Assembly (NCBI RefSeq): GCF_001975785.1
Contig: NZ_MSFI01000008.1
Location: forward strand, 1 to 64,000
Reading direction: 5' to 3'
Source: Domibacillus epiphyticus
GTDB lineage: Bacteria; Bacillota; Bacilli; Bacillales; Domibacillaceae
Length of the DNA: 64,000 nucleotides
The notes beneath the pieces are model-generated. The model saw only the letters and a program-made list of their open reading frames with translations. It did no database searches and was not told the origin of the DNA. The translations under genes were made by a program, and so were the position numbers. Shown here one piece after another: positions 46,034-54,828 of this stretch; the first letter of the stretch is position 1; each line of letters opens with the position of its first letter.

Positions 46034-46799
46034 AAATCTCCCACTCGGTCAAATTTTGACGCGTATAAGTCGGTTTTATTTCATGTCTTTCGAGATGATG
46101 AGGCTGTGTGACGCCTGTATGGACGAGCAATGTGTCGATGCCGATGCTAATGCCCGCTCTTATGTCGGTATCATAATAGTCACCGACCATAATGGTTTCT
46201 TCTTTCGACGTGCCGAGAACCTCCAGTGCCTGCTCCATAATGACCGGTTCTGGTTTTCCAATGAAAATAGGCTGTGTTTCTGTTGAAACTGCAACAACGG
46301 ATGTAAGAGAACCGTTCCCTGGCAGAAAACCTCGTTCGGTTGGAATAGCAATGTCACCGTTTGTAGAAATAAAGCGGGCACCATTTCGGACAGATAAACA
46401 GGCAACAGCAAGTTTTTCATATGTAATGCCTCTATCAATACCGGTCACAACATAATCAGGGTTTTCATGTGTGACGACTTCGAGCCCTTTATCTGCAAGC
46501 GCCTCTAATATGCCCTCTTCTCCGATCACATACACAGATGCACCGGGTTTCTCTTCATGAATGAACTGAGCGGTTGCGCGTGATGTCGTAAAAACATTTT
46601 CAGGTGTTGTGTGAATGCCCATTTTCACAAGCTTCTCCGCTACCTGTTTTGGTGTTCTTGATGAATTGTTCGTAACGAATAAATACGGGATGCCCGCTTC
46701 GTTCAGCCGGTCGATAAATTCCGGGGCACCAGGGATAATATCTGTGCCGAGGTACATCGTTCCGTCGAGATCAATTAAATAGCCCTTGTATTTTGTCAT
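46032..46799 (-). CDS. yutF: HAD-superfamily IIA sugar/nucleotide phosphatase YutF (NagD-like)
   Basis: A 255-residue HAD phosphatase with motif I DLDGTMYLG near residue 10, motif II VTNNSSR near 43, a C2 cap, and motif IV MVGDYYDTDI near 204. It resembles B. subtilis YutF and E. coli NagD. Predicted to hydrolyse sugar phosphates or nucleotides; the substrate is unknown. The start is the second of two ATGs overlapping the yutE stop, 7 bases after GGAG. Confidence 0.88.
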   Translation of the reverse strand: MTKYKGYLIDLDGTMYLGTDIIPGAPEFIDRLNEAGIPYLFVTNNSSRTPKQVAEKLVKMGIHTTPENVFTTSRATAQFIHEEKPGASVYVIGEEGILEALADKGLEVVTHENPDYVVTGIDRGITYEKLAVACLSVRNGARFISTNGDIAIPTERGFLPGNGSLTSVVAVSTETQPIFIGKPEPVIMEQALEVLGTSKEETIMVGDYYDTDIRAGISIGIDTLLVHTGVTQPHHLERHEIKPTYTRQNLTEWEI

Positions 46800-47251
46800 C
46801 ATGAATCTCCTTCTTCGGGTAAAAATGCGGTAACCGGTCCAAGTTCGGTTTCTAAATAAGCACGGACGCGTTTCGGGAAGTCTTTAATTTCTTTTTTATG
46901 CGCAGTTAAAAGCGCCGCAATTTCATCATGGGTAATGTCTGTGTAGTTTCGTACAAGTGTTTTACGGAGCCCGATCACATCTTTAAGCGGCGCCGCCTGT
47001 TCTGGGGCAATGACCTTTTCATCGTCCATAATATCGATAATATCCTCATAACTGCCAGGATCGCGCATAATAAAACCGTCAATCATTGCATTGCCGACAT
47101 CGATAATCGATTCAACAACGGTCTGCGCTATTCGCTCAAGTGCAGCCTGTTCGATCGGGGTGATCCAAGCCGAATGTGTTTCAAACAAGTTAAATTGATC
47201 TTCCATAAAGCGGAGTGTTGCCTCCATTTTTTTTCGGTCAATAAAGTACAC
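46799..47251 (-). CDS. yutE: YutE-like DUF86/HepT-fold protein
   Basis: A 150-residue, all-helical protein of the DUF86 family that includes HepT toxins. The region that in HepT holds the RNase motif (R-x4-6-H) reads GLRKTLVRNY near residue 95, with no histidine, and no MntA nucleotidyltransferase partner is adjacent. It is therefore probably not a toxin. It matches B. subtilis YutE in length and in the conserved RAYLETELGPV tail. GTG start; overlaps yutF. Confidence 0.8.
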   Translation of the reverse strand: MYFIDRKKMEATLRFMEDQFNLFETHSAWITPIEQAALERIAQTVVESIIDVGNAMIDGFIMRDPGSYEDIIDIMDDEKVIAPEQAAPLKDVIGLRKTLVRNYTDITHDEIAALLTAHKKEIKDFPKRVRAYLETELGPVTAFLPEEGDS

Positions 47252-47325
47252 GTGACATCCATCCTTTCCGCTCTTATTGTATCATGTGGTACAATGGTTG
47301 AAAATGAACGAGTGGAGGATCACGG

Positions 47326-47592
47326 ATGAGTGAACGTTTTTTTCTGTATGATGAAAAGGACACGACGACTACACGGTTCGTCAGTTTTGCCGGTGAACAT
47401 GCGCGGTATGATCTTGCATTGATGCAAACAGACCGCTACTATGGGAAGCGTATCGTCATGAATTTACAAGGACGGAGGTATGCCATTATCGGCCGAGATG
47501 ATTTGGACGAGCCTGGCTATATAGAATACGCATTTGACTTAAGCGAGGAAGAGGCACAAGAATTAAAAGAGTTTTTGTATGAAGTCATTTAA
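47326..47592 (+). CDS. DUF3055 family protein
   Basis: An 88-residue soluble acidic protein, RFFLYDEKDTTTTRFVSF at the start and a helical EEEAQELKEFLYEVI tail. The wording fits the Bacillus DUF3055 family; function unknown. GGAGG lies 7 bases before the ATG. Confidence 0.75.
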   Translation: MSERFFLYDEKDTTTTRFVSFAGEHARYDLALMQTDRYYGKRIVMNLQGRRYAIIGRDDLDEPGYIEYAFDLSEEEAQELKEFLYEVI

Positions 47593-47618
47593 AAAAAACC
47601 GGCAATGGCCGGTTTTTT
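47593..47618. terminator. Bidirectional terminator between the DUF3055 gene and yutD
   Basis: AAAAAACCGGC (47593-47603) pairs with GCCGGTTTTTT (47608-47618) around a 4-base loop. Confidence 0.88.
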
Positions 47619-47904
47619 ATGTTGCGCTTGATACAGGAAGCTTTTTTAAGATGAAGTAGCCGCAGCCAAAGTTACAATATTCAAGCAAATAGTCTCGGAT
47701 AGTCGAGAACTTGTTATCATATGAAGCTTTCTTATTTTCATCATCAAAAAAACCTTTTAGCCGTAGTTGTCCGTAGCCCCAGTCGCCGACAATGTAGTCA
47801 TATTTAGACAAAATATCACTGTAGCGGGCACGGAAGGCTTCTTCATTGAAGCCTTCTGTCCGCTCTTCTAAAATATCGTAGCAGTCATTTTGAATGGTAA
47901 TCAT
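47617..47904 (-). CDS. yutD: YutD-like DUF1027 protein
   Basis: A 95-residue soluble protein. [27 protein letters not shown] near residue 30 and [15 protein letters not shown] near 75 are the DUF1027/YutD signature. It overlaps the lipA stop by four bases, so it is co-translated with lipA. Function unknown; the lipA pairing is conserved in bacilli. Confidence 0.88.
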   Translation of the reverse strand: MITIQNDCYDILEERTEGFNEEAFRARYSDILSKYDYIVGDWGYGQLRLKGFFDDENKKASYDNKFSTIRDYLLEYCNFGCGYFILKKLPVSSAT

Positions 47905-48815
47905 TTTGCTGCCTGCGCCTCGCCTTGCTCATGTTTCGCTTTAGCCGCTGCATTTACCTGCTCATCCGCGTGATAAGAAGATCGAACCATCGGCCCAGCT
48001 TCACAGTGGCTGAATCCTTTAGACATCGCGATTTCGCGCAGCTCTGCAAATTCGTCAGGGTGGTAATATTTTTGCACTTTCAAATGCTTTTTAGTTGGCT
48101 GTAAATATTGGCCAATCGTCATAATGTCTACATTGTTTGCACGAAGATCATCCATAACTTCAATGATTTCTTCTTTCGTCTCACCAAGACCGATCATTAA
48201 GCTTGATTTCGTCGGGATGTCAGGCTGCATTTCTTTCGCTCTGCGCAAAAATTCAAGAGAACGGTCGTATTTCGCACGCGCACGGACTCTCGGCGTCAAA
48301 CGGCGCACCGTTTCAATGTTATGGTTTAATATATCCGGTTTCGCATCCATCAGCATCTTCAAGTTCTCTTCGATGCCGCCCATATCAGATGGCAAAACTT
48401 CGATCGATGTAAATGGATTTTTCCGGCGGATCGCCCGAACGGTTTCGGCAAAAACATACGCTCCGCCGTCCTTCAAATCATCGCGAGCTACCGCTGTTAC
48501 AACGACGTGTTTCAAGTTCATTTGCACGACGGAATCAGCTACTCGTTCCGGCTCTTTTAAATCAAGCTCAGTCGGAAGACCTGTTTTAACCGCACAGAAG
48601 CGACATGCACGCGTGCAGACGCTTCCAAGAATCATAAAAGTAGCTGTACGTCTAACTGCCCAGCACTCATGGATATTTGGACATTTTGCTTCTTCACAAA
48701 CCGTATGCAGCTGTTTTTCCCGCATCATTTTTTTCAAGCCTGTATAGTTTTCGTTCGTGTTCAGCTTTATTTTTAACCATTCCGGTTTACGTAAATGTTC
48801 TTCTTTCGTGCTCAT
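47901..48815 (-). CDS. lipA: Lipoyl synthase
   Basis: A radical SAM enzyme that inserts two sulfurs into protein-bound octanoyl groups to make lipoate. The 304-residue protein has the auxiliary cluster cysteines C40, C45 and C51 ([12 protein letters not shown]) and the radical SAM cluster C67, C71 and C74 (CTRACRFC). Its need for iron-sulfur clusters ties it to the suf operon nearby. GGAGATG precedes the ATG. Confidence 0.96.
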   Translation of the reverse strand: MSTKEEHLRKPEWLKIKLNTNENYTGLKKMMREKQLHTVCEEAKCPNIHECWAVRRTATFMILGSVCTRACRFCAVKTGLPTELDLKEPERVADSVVQMNLKHVVVTAVARDDLKDGGAYVFAETVRAIRRKNPFTSIEVLPSDMGGIEENLKMLMDAKPDILNHNIETVRRLTPRVRARAKYDRSLEFLRRAKEMQPDIPTKSSLMIGLGETKEEIIEVMDDLRANNVDIMTIGQYLQPTKKHLKVQKYYHPDEFAELREIAMSKGFSHCEAGPMVRSSYHADEQVNAAAKAKHEQGEAQAAK

Positions 48816-48875
48816 TTAGATCATCTCCAATCATTGGATCATATACCGCTACTTTATCATAATTAGTAAGTAAAG

Positions 48876-48909
48876 AAAAGCCGGACTGCCCCTAGGCAAT
48901 CCGGCTTTT
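48876..48909 (-). terminator. Terminator of metP-metS
   Basis: AAAAGCCGG pairs with CCGGCTTTT with an inner GCC/GGC. It lies about 70 bases past metS and has TTTTC on the minus strand. Confidence 0.75.
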
Positions 48910-48976
48910 GCCCGCACGATGCGGGTCACGAAAGCGTTACGACAGGATGTCGCGTTTTGAGTCTTCGATCCTTTAT

Positions 48977-49090
48977 TTATATACTTTTGCGTTCTTTTGC
49001 TTTTTTCACGGCATAGGCAATGCTTGTAGCCATACCGCCCCAAATAATCAGAACCCCAATGATCATCATCACAATTGCACTTGTACTCAT
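48977..49090 (-). CDS. metS: Small transporter subunit MetS
   Basis: A 37-residue single-pass membrane peptide: one hydrophobic helix (about 4-20, SAIVMMIIGVLIIWGG) and a basic tail KKAKERKSI. It overlaps the metP stop (TAATG) with an AAGGAGG inside the metP end. This size and place fit MetS, the small subunit of the MetPS methionine/alanine importer described in corynebacteria. Confidence 0.82.
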   Translation of the reverse strand: MSTSAIVMMIIGVLIIWGGMATSIAYAVKKAKERKSI

Positions 49091-50583
49091 TACAGTTCCT
49101 CCTTATTGTTGTTGCTCCATGGCTTAATATACATAAAGACAAACCCTGCAATTAATGCAAGCGCCGCGACAATCCAGCCATATGTAAAGACAAATGACGC
49201 TGGATAGCCGCCATACGGTGCACTGATATTTTGACGGACGTTGTCAAACATCATGAAGAAAAGAACAATCGGTGTTACAACACTCAAGCAAATTTTCCAC
49301 CAAGCTCCAAGCTGAATATCAGATACGGAATCAGCATGTTTCTTTAACGAATCAAGTTCTTTAAATACCCATGCAACGAGAATAACTTCAACAAGTCCTG
49401 CAAATACAATACCAAATTGATTGATAAAATTGTCAGTAACATCAAGGAAGTTCAAACCGCCTTTTGTGGCAAAAACTAGCGAAAGGATAGCCGCCAATCC
49501 ACCGCCAAACGCGACAGATTTTGTACGGGAGATGTTGAATTTTTCCTGAGCACCTGCAACAAACGTCTCAATAATAGAGATGAGTGACGTAAGACCTGCA
49601 AGTGTTAACGAAATGAAAAATAAGAAACCGAAAAATCCGTTAGCAACCGGAAACTCATTAATAATTTGAGGGAAAACAGCAAATGCAAGAATAACCCCGC
49701 TTGAAACAACCTCTTGTACCGGCACACCTTGCTGCATTGCCATAAAGCCAAGAGCAGCGAACACACCAAATCCAGCAAGCAATTCAAAAGATGAATTTGA
49801 AAATGCAGTAATGAATGCATTGTTCGTAATATCTGCTTTTTTTGGCAAGTAGCTTGAATAAGTGACCATGATTGCAAATCCGACTGATAAACTGAAGAAA
49901 ATTTGACCGTATGCTGCAATCCACACTTTACCATCCGTAATTTTTGACCAATCCGGCTGGAAGAACGCATCAAGTCCTTCAAGCGCCCCTGGAAGTGTTA
50001 CGGCACGGACAACGACGATAAAAAATAAAACAACAAGAAGTGGAAGCATTACTTTATTTGCCGCTTCAATCCCTTTTTTCACGCCAGAAAACATAATGCC
50101 CAGCGTGACAATCCAGACAACTAAGAGCGGCAATAGAACACCATTTGCAAATCCACCGAATTGTCCCGCTTCCACCACTTGCAAGTAATCCCCAAGCAAG
50201 AAGTCCTGCGGTTTATCGCCCCACGTTAACTTAAATGAGAAAAATGCATAGGATGATGCCCAGGCAACAATAACGGAATAATACGTAGCAATAACAAAAG
50301 CAATAGCGAGCTGCCACCAGCCAAGCCATTCCGCTTTTTTGTTCAGACGCGTCATTGTAAGCGGTGCTGAACCGCGATATTTATGTCCCATTGTGAATTC
50401 CATAATGAGAAGGGGGATACCAGCTGTAAGCAGTGCAAACAAGTATGGAAGAAAAAATGCACCTCCTCCATTTTCATAAGCCACTGCCGGAAAACGCCAA
50501 ATATTGCCAAGTCCAACGGCTGATCCGACAGCTGCCATAATAAAACCAGCACGGGATCCCCACTGCGGACGATTTTGTTCCAT
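49090..50583 (-). CDS. metP: Sodium-dependent NSS-family transporter MetP
   Basis: A 497-residue neurotransmitter:sodium symporter with about 12 helices. The N-terminal NSS signature SAVGLGNIWRFPAVAYENGGGAF gives the Na+/substrate sites. The small subunit gene metS directly after it suggests methionine or alanine uptake (MetPS type). This adds a second methionine importer to MetNIQ in the window. GGAGG precedes the ATG. Confidence 0.87.
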   Translation of the reverse strand: MEQNRPQWGSRAGFIMAAVGSAVGLGNIWRFPAVAYENGGGAFFLPYLFALLTAGIPLLIMEFTMGHKYRGSAPLTMTRLNKKAEWLGWWQLAIAFVIATYYSVIVAWASSYAFFSFKLTWGDKPQDFLLGDYLQVVEAGQFGGFANGVLLPLLVVWIVTLGIMFSGVKKGIEAANKVMLPLLVVLFFIVVVRAVTLPGALEGLDAFFQPDWSKITDGKVWIAAYGQIFFSLSVGFAIMVTYSSYLPKKADITNNAFITAFSNSSFELLAGFGVFAALGFMAMQQGVPVQEVVSSGVILAFAVFPQIINEFPVANGFFGFLFFISLTLAGLTSLISIIETFVAGAQEKFNISRTKSVAFGGGLAAILSLVFATKGGLNFLDVTDNFINQFGIVFAGLVEVILVAWVFKELDSLKKHADSVSDIQLGAWWKICLSVVTPIVLFFMMFDNVRQNISAPYGGYPASFVFTYGWIVAALALIAGFVFMYIKPWSNNNKEEL

Positions 50584-50774
50584 AATATATGGACCTCCTT
50601 AAACGCACGAATGTGCCAAATTTTTATATATTCAGATAATTCCTGAAGTACATTTTCAGTATAAACTCCATTAAAATATTAGTAAATATCTTTTTTGATA
50701 TTTTTATAAAATAATTTATACAATAACGCATACATATCCATATCCACCTTTTTCCCCTAATTTTATATAACAAA

Positions 50775-50795
50775 ACCCGTCTATAAAAGACGGGT
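50775..50795. terminator. Bidirectional terminator after yunB
   Basis: ACCCGTCT (50775-50782) pairs with AGACGGGT (50788-50795). It lies 65 bases past the yunB stop. The T-tracts are short. Confidence 0.6.
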
Positions 50796-50860
50796 GATTT
50801 TTCAATTGAGTTTATACTGGCACTTCATATGTCCAAAACTCTCACTTTGTATTTTTCTCT

Positions 50861-51592
50861 TTATTTTGTCGGTATACCAATAGAATCCGGGTTATAATAT
50901 TCTGGTACACCTCCGTGAACAAGCCCCATCGCTACCGGAAGCGTCTGGCGTACAACAGTCGTATCAGCTGCAAACGGAACAATAACCTGAACATTCACTT
51001 CGAGTTCAATATAGACTTCAACGTAGGCTGAATTTATCCCAAATGGCTCGACTTTCGTTTTCACATTCGATGTAACATCACCAATGGCGTGAAAACGAAT
51101 TGGCACACGAGGACCCAGGTTGCCTAATATTGCGTTGTTCGTAATTTGTCCAAGCGGGATTGTGTAAGAAATGCCCTCTGCCTGTTTCGACCGTTCCGTA
51201 TCAATATCAACACCTAACATATCTTCGAGCTCACGCAAATTCCCTTCTTCTGCCTGATTTAGGTTTTCTTCTGCTAGATCTGTTACTTCGGCGAGTACTT
51301 TATTAATTACCTCCGCATTAAAAACAGTTGACGTTCCTTCCCCTTGTTCGGTAATCATGATGTCTTGTATATCGAGATTTTCGGTTATTTCTTTACTAAT
51401 TGCTTTTTGCAGTACCATCGAGGCAATTTTATTGGTCTGAGCGTCTGCAAAATTCAAAAGTACCGGCTGAATATTCCGGTTGATGAGCCATAAAATAAAC
51501 AAAATAGCAGCTAAAAATATAAAAACTGCGGTGAGCAGGCGGTGCCGCGTCGAAAATTTACTTTTACTCCTCCATTTTTTCCGGCGGCGCAT
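50861..51592 (-). CDS. yunB: Sporulation protein YunB
   Basis: A 243-residue protein with a basic N-terminus (RRRKKWRSKSK), one transmembrane helix (about 20-40) and a large extracytoplasmic domain containing FADAQTNKIAS, SYTIPLGQITNN, VEPFGINSAYVEVYIE and TLPVAMGLVHGGVPEYY. B. subtilis YunB is expressed in the mother cell and needed for full spore formation. Its ribosome binding site (AGGGGG) lies in the tail of the yunD terminator, eight Ts before the ATG. YunC, its neighbour in B. subtilis, is absent. Confidence 0.92.
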   Translation of the reverse strand: MRRRKKWRSKSKFSTRHRLLTAVFIFLAAILFILWLINRNIQPVLLNFADAQTNKIASMVLQKAISKEITENLDIQDIMITEQGEGTSTVFNAEVINKVLAEVTDLAEENLNQAEEGNLRELEDMLGVDIDTERSKQAEGISYTIPLGQITNNAILGNLGPRVPIRFHAIGDVTSNVKTKVEPFGINSAYVEVYIELEVNVQVIVPFAADTTVVRQTLPVAMGLVHGGVPEYYNPDSIGIPTK

Positions 51593-51605
51593 AAAAAAAA
51601 CCCCC

Positions 51606-51628
51606 TTTTCCGCATTATATGCGGAAAA
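51606..51628 (-). terminator. Terminator between yunD and yunB
   Basis: TTTTCCGCAT (51606-51615) pairs with ATGCGGAAAA (51619-51628). On the minus strand it is followed by GGGGGTTTTTTTT, which also serves as the yunB ribosome binding site and spacer. Confidence 0.7.
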
Positions 51629-51634
51629 TAGGGA

Positions 51635-52990
51635 TCATAACTGCAATAATTTCCATTCCATCACATCACGTAAAAATTCTGGCATGAAATATTTTTTCGC
51701 GTGCGCCCGGTGCAATTCAACAAAATAGTGTCCGTATGTGAACATATCCAATGTTGCAAGCTTATACCTTTTTTTCATATCGAGCGGTTTTCCATCAATA
51801 AAAACCTTCAATCCTTCCATTTCAATCCTGTCATAAACGAAGCGGCCCATTACTTTCCCGCGAAAACCGAGTCCTTTTATTTGTAGATGCGGCCATTTCT
51901 CATCACGTGTTTGCCGCAGCACTTCTATCAGCTCCTGACCGGTCAGTTCAATAACACATGGATTGATTGGATGCGGCAGCAAACTGTGAAGGTCATGTTT
52001 CGTTACGTTTCCTGCTGGCAGATTTCCAAGCACAACACCGGAGTTTATAAATGAACAGTCTGCATCACACCACTCTGTCAATGCTTCAGCAAGCAGCTTC
52101 GGCAATGGGGACGAATGAAACCAGTCACTTTCAATAGAATTTTCCAGATGAACAACTGGAAGAGAAAGTACTTCTTTTCCTTTTGCTAAAAAAGCTTCCT
52201 GCTGAACAAGCTCATCAAGCGGCGCTTCAAGTGTTCTGTTCGTTTCATAGACTCGTGCGCGTTTTGCGCGAATCACGCCTGTTTCTTCATTTATATTTAT
52301 TTCCACATGGCCCGTAAAATACCCGTATTTGCCTGCTGCTGCAAGCAGCGTGCCATTCAATTCTTTTCCTTCGTGGAAGACATGATGTGTATGTGCTCCG
52401 AGAATAACATCAGCATCGGTTTCCTCCGCTATTTTTTCATCATCATACATGCCAAGATGAGAAAGCACGATTATGATATCAGCACGTTTTTTCAATTCAG
52501 TAATTTGTTTTTTTAACTCCTCGATTGGATGTGTAATGCTCCAATCAAGCTGTTCATAAAACGGCGCGTAATAGGCGGTAGCAGAGGTAACAGCAATCGT
52601 TACATTACCTGCTTTTAAGAACGTATAAGGTAATGCCCAGTCCGGTCTTGATCCGTCTTTATTAAAAAGGTTTGCACAAATAACCGGAAATTCTGCGTGT
52701 TCATACAGCCTGTTTAGTGCTTCTTTCGGCAATGTAATGCCCTCATTGTTTCCGATCGCAGCCGCGTCAAACTTCGCGTCATTTAATAACTCCACATTAA
52801 AAGTGCCTAGTGTCCCTTCTGTTAACGGGTGTGCCCGGTCCACATGATCCCCAATGTCAAACGTAAATACATAGTCACCTGACTCTTTATGAATATTTCT
52901 TCTTTTCTTTAAAAAATGCGCAATGCGAGGCCAGTTTTCAAAATGGCTGTGCAGGTCATTCGTATGGTAAATGTGTATCGTTTTCTCCAT
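51635..52990 (-). CDS. yunD: Calcineurin-like metallophosphoesterase / 5'-nucleotidase family YunD
   Basis: A 451-residue protein with an N-terminal metallophosphatase domain (NDLHSHF near 11, DIGDHVDR near 45, LSHLGMYDD near 177, GAHTHH near 200) and a C-terminal 5'-nucleotidase domain (INSGVVLGNLPAG near 315). The usual GNHE motif reads GNNE at 80, as I recall for B. subtilis YunD. No signal peptide is present, so it is cytosolic, unlike UshA. The substrate is not established. Confidence 0.88.
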   Translation of the reverse strand: MEKTIHIYHTNDLHSHFENWPRIAHFLKKRRNIHKESGDYVFTFDIGDHVDRAHPLTEGTLGTFNVELLNDAKFDAAAIGNNEGITLPKEALNRLYEHAEFPVICANLFNKDGSRPDWALPYTFLKAGNVTIAVTSATAYYAPFYEQLDWSITHPIEELKKQITELKKRADIIIVLSHLGMYDDEKIAEETDADVILGAHTHHVFHEGKELNGTLLAAAGKYGYFTGHVEININEETGVIRAKRARVYETNRTLEAPLDELVQQEAFLAKGKEVLSLPVVHLENSIESDWFHSSPLPKLLAEALTEWCDADCSFINSGVVLGNLPAGNVTKHDLHSLLPHPINPCVIELTGQELIEVLRQTRDEKWPHLQIKGLGFRGKVMGRFVYDRIEMEGLKVFIDGKPLDMKKRYKLATLDMFTYGHYFVELHRAHAKKYFMPEFLRDVMEWKLLQL

Positions 52991-53005
52991 TCGTTATTCC
53001 ACCTT

Positions 53006-53815
53006 TTAACTGATCCCCTGCCAAATAAGGCGGACACCGACAAAAATAAGTATGAGGCGAAGCAGCATCACCACCGTTTTTGAGGCAATCCGTGCGTTCA
53101 GCCAAGCACCCAGTTTAGCGCCAAACCATGCTCCCGGTACAAGGGCAGCAGCATACATCCATTCGATATTTCCAAGAGCGATGTGTGTGATACTTGATAC
53201 TCCGCCTGATAGAAAAATTAATAACATAGATGTCGCAACTGCGACGTGCGGAGGTACCGCGAACAGCATAATCATCGCTGGCACCATGAGCGAACCTCCA
53301 CCAATTCCAAATAAGCCACCAAGAAATCCGACAATAAACGATATGATTGTCCCAGTCAGAGGTTCGATGGAATATGTATGTGTTCCTTCATTATCGGTAA
53401 ATGTACGGGGCAACCCCCGACTGCCAAGAAGCGGTTTCGCTCGGTTTTTGAACATCAAAACAAACGACATAAACACCATGAATAACCCAAAATAAAGGCT
53501 GAACTGACTCATATCAAGCCCTTTATTTGCATATGCTCCGACAATACTGCCCGGCGCACTGCCGATAAAAAGAATAAGTCCTAGTTTATAATCGACTTTT
53601 TTTTGTTTCATATACGCAAGCGTTGACGACAAACCTGTAATGATTAAAATAATTGACGATGTGCCTACTGCCAGTTGTGGTGATACAGGTGCTAGAAGTG
53701 CTGTGCCTCCTAAAAACAACAGCGCCGGCACGATAATAATGCCGCCGCCAAGCCCAACCAGCGCGCCAATTGCAGCTGCAATAAGTCCAATCACTAGTAA
53801 TATAAACCATTCCAT
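53006..53815 (-). CDS. yunE: TauE/SafE-family membrane transporter YunE
   Basis: A 269-residue integral membrane protein with about eight helices in two halves. GALVGLGGGIIIVPALL near residue 17 and GFLGGLFGIGGGSLMVPAMIM near 163 are the repeated family motif. TauE/SafE proteins move sulfur-containing anions or sulfoacetate; the substrate here is unknown. It forms a likely yunF-yunE-yunD operon. Confidence 0.9.
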   Translation of the reverse strand: MEWFILLVIGLIAAAIGALVGLGGGIIIVPALLFLGGTALLAPVSPQLAVGTSSIILIITGLSSTLAYMKQKKVDYKLGLILFIGSAPGSIVGAYANKGLDMSQFSLYFGLFMVFMSFVLMFKNRAKPLLGSRGLPRTFTDNEGTHTYSIEPLTGTIISFIVGFLGGLFGIGGGSLMVPAMIMLFAVPPHVAVATSMLLIFLSGGVSSITHIALGNIEWMYAAALVPGAWFGAKLGAWLNARIASKTVVMLLRLILIFVGVRLIWQGIS

Positions 53816-53829
53816 AGACTAAGTGCCTC

Positions 53830-54675
53830 CTAAAAAAGATCAAGCTGGCGTGAAGCCAAATTATCATAATGTATACCGGCGATATCTAGAAACTGCTTTG
53901 CATTATCTGCCGCATCACCGCCTGAGTTATTGTTGAAAAGAATGTATACGTCTTTTGACTGTTCGGTAAGTTCTTTTGTAAAGTCCACCCACTGTCGCAG
54001 TTCATGTTCGTTGTATCGGTACAGGTATCGCACTTCACGCCAGTTTTTTTGGCCATTCTTCCGCCAGCCGGCTCGGTTGCGGCCGTGCATCCGTATTAAT
54101 GTTTTTTCTTTGTGCGTCGCTTGTAAAACAATTGGAATGGATCCCTCACCAGCTTGTGGTTCATCGCATACAGTGTGAATCCATTGTTCCTGTTCCAAAA
54201 AAGCAATCGTTTTATCAATAAAAGCCGCTTTATACCACGATTGATTTCGAAATTCGACTGCAAGTGGTACATCTTCCATTTTTTCTTTACAATAACGAAG
54301 ATATGTCACATTTTCACGTGTACAGTCAAACCAAGGCGGAAATTGAAAAAGAACCATCGCGAGTTTGCCCGATTCAATCATTGGCTTAAGCGACAAATTA
54401 AATGCTTGAAACATTTCTTCTTTCGAAGCAAATGGAATATCCCCTCGTTCATGTCCCGTCATGCCTTGATAAGCTTTTACGACAAATTGGAAGCCCTTCG
54501 GCGTTTCACTTGCCCACTTACTCATGTTCCGTTCCGGCTGAACCGCATAAAAGCTCGAATCGACTTCAACTGTCGGGAAATGAGCGGCATATTCTGTTAA
54601 TTTATCACGGGGTGCGACACCTTGTGTATAAAGGGTGTCATGATCCCCCCATCCCGTTACACCCGTATAAATCAT
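53830..54675 (-). CDS. yunF: YunF-like DUF72 protein
   Basis: A 281-residue TIM-barrel protein of the DUF72 family. YTGVTGWGDHDTLY at the start, FPTVEVDSSFYAVQPERN near 35, VEFRNQSWY near 143, and LFNNNSGGDAADNA near 250 are the conserved patches. Function is unknown. The start is ATG at 54675, four bases after GAGGTGAT; a GTG three codons earlier falls within that site. Confidence 0.88.
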   Translation of the reverse strand: MIYTGVTGWGDHDTLYTQGVAPRDKLTEYAAHFPTVEVDSSFYAVQPERNMSKWASETPKGFQFVVKAYQGMTGHERGDIPFASKEEMFQAFNLSLKPMIESGKLAMVLFQFPPWFDCTRENVTYLRYCKEKMEDVPLAVEFRNQSWYKAAFIDKTIAFLEQEQWIHTVCDEPQAGEGSIPIVLQATHKEKTLIRMHGRNRAGWRKNGQKNWREVRYLYRYNEHELRQWVDFTKELTEQSKDVYILFNNNSGGDAADNAKQFLDIAGIHYDNLASRQLDLF

Positions 54676-54798
54676 ATCTATCACCTCATACTGAATATTC
54701 TATCACAACTTTTAAGAAATCGCTTACCGCTGCCTATATTCGGTTTCCATGAATTCAAACTATTCTTGTGTAACATTCCAGCAATTCCAGCACAAAAA

Positions 54799-54820
54799 AA
54801 CCCCCTCGTGAAAGGGGGTC
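54799..54820 (-). terminator. Terminator of the suf operon
   Basis: ACCCCCT / AGGGGGT hairpin with a 6-base loop right after sufB; seven Ts on the minus strand. Confidence 0.88.
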
Positions 54821-54828
54821 TTTATTCT

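Noticed and set aside
46799-47251. HepT/MntA toxin-antitoxin system
   Set aside because: No nucleotidyltransferase partner and no catalytic histidine; the match is to the solitary YutE family.
48124-48747. Long plus-strand open frame (207 codons)
   Set aside because: It lies wholly antisense to lipA, has no ribosome binding site, and its translation has no family features.
53052-53495. Plus-strand open frame of 147 codons
   Set aside because: Antisense to yunE; low-complexity proline/threonine-rich translation and no ribosome binding site.
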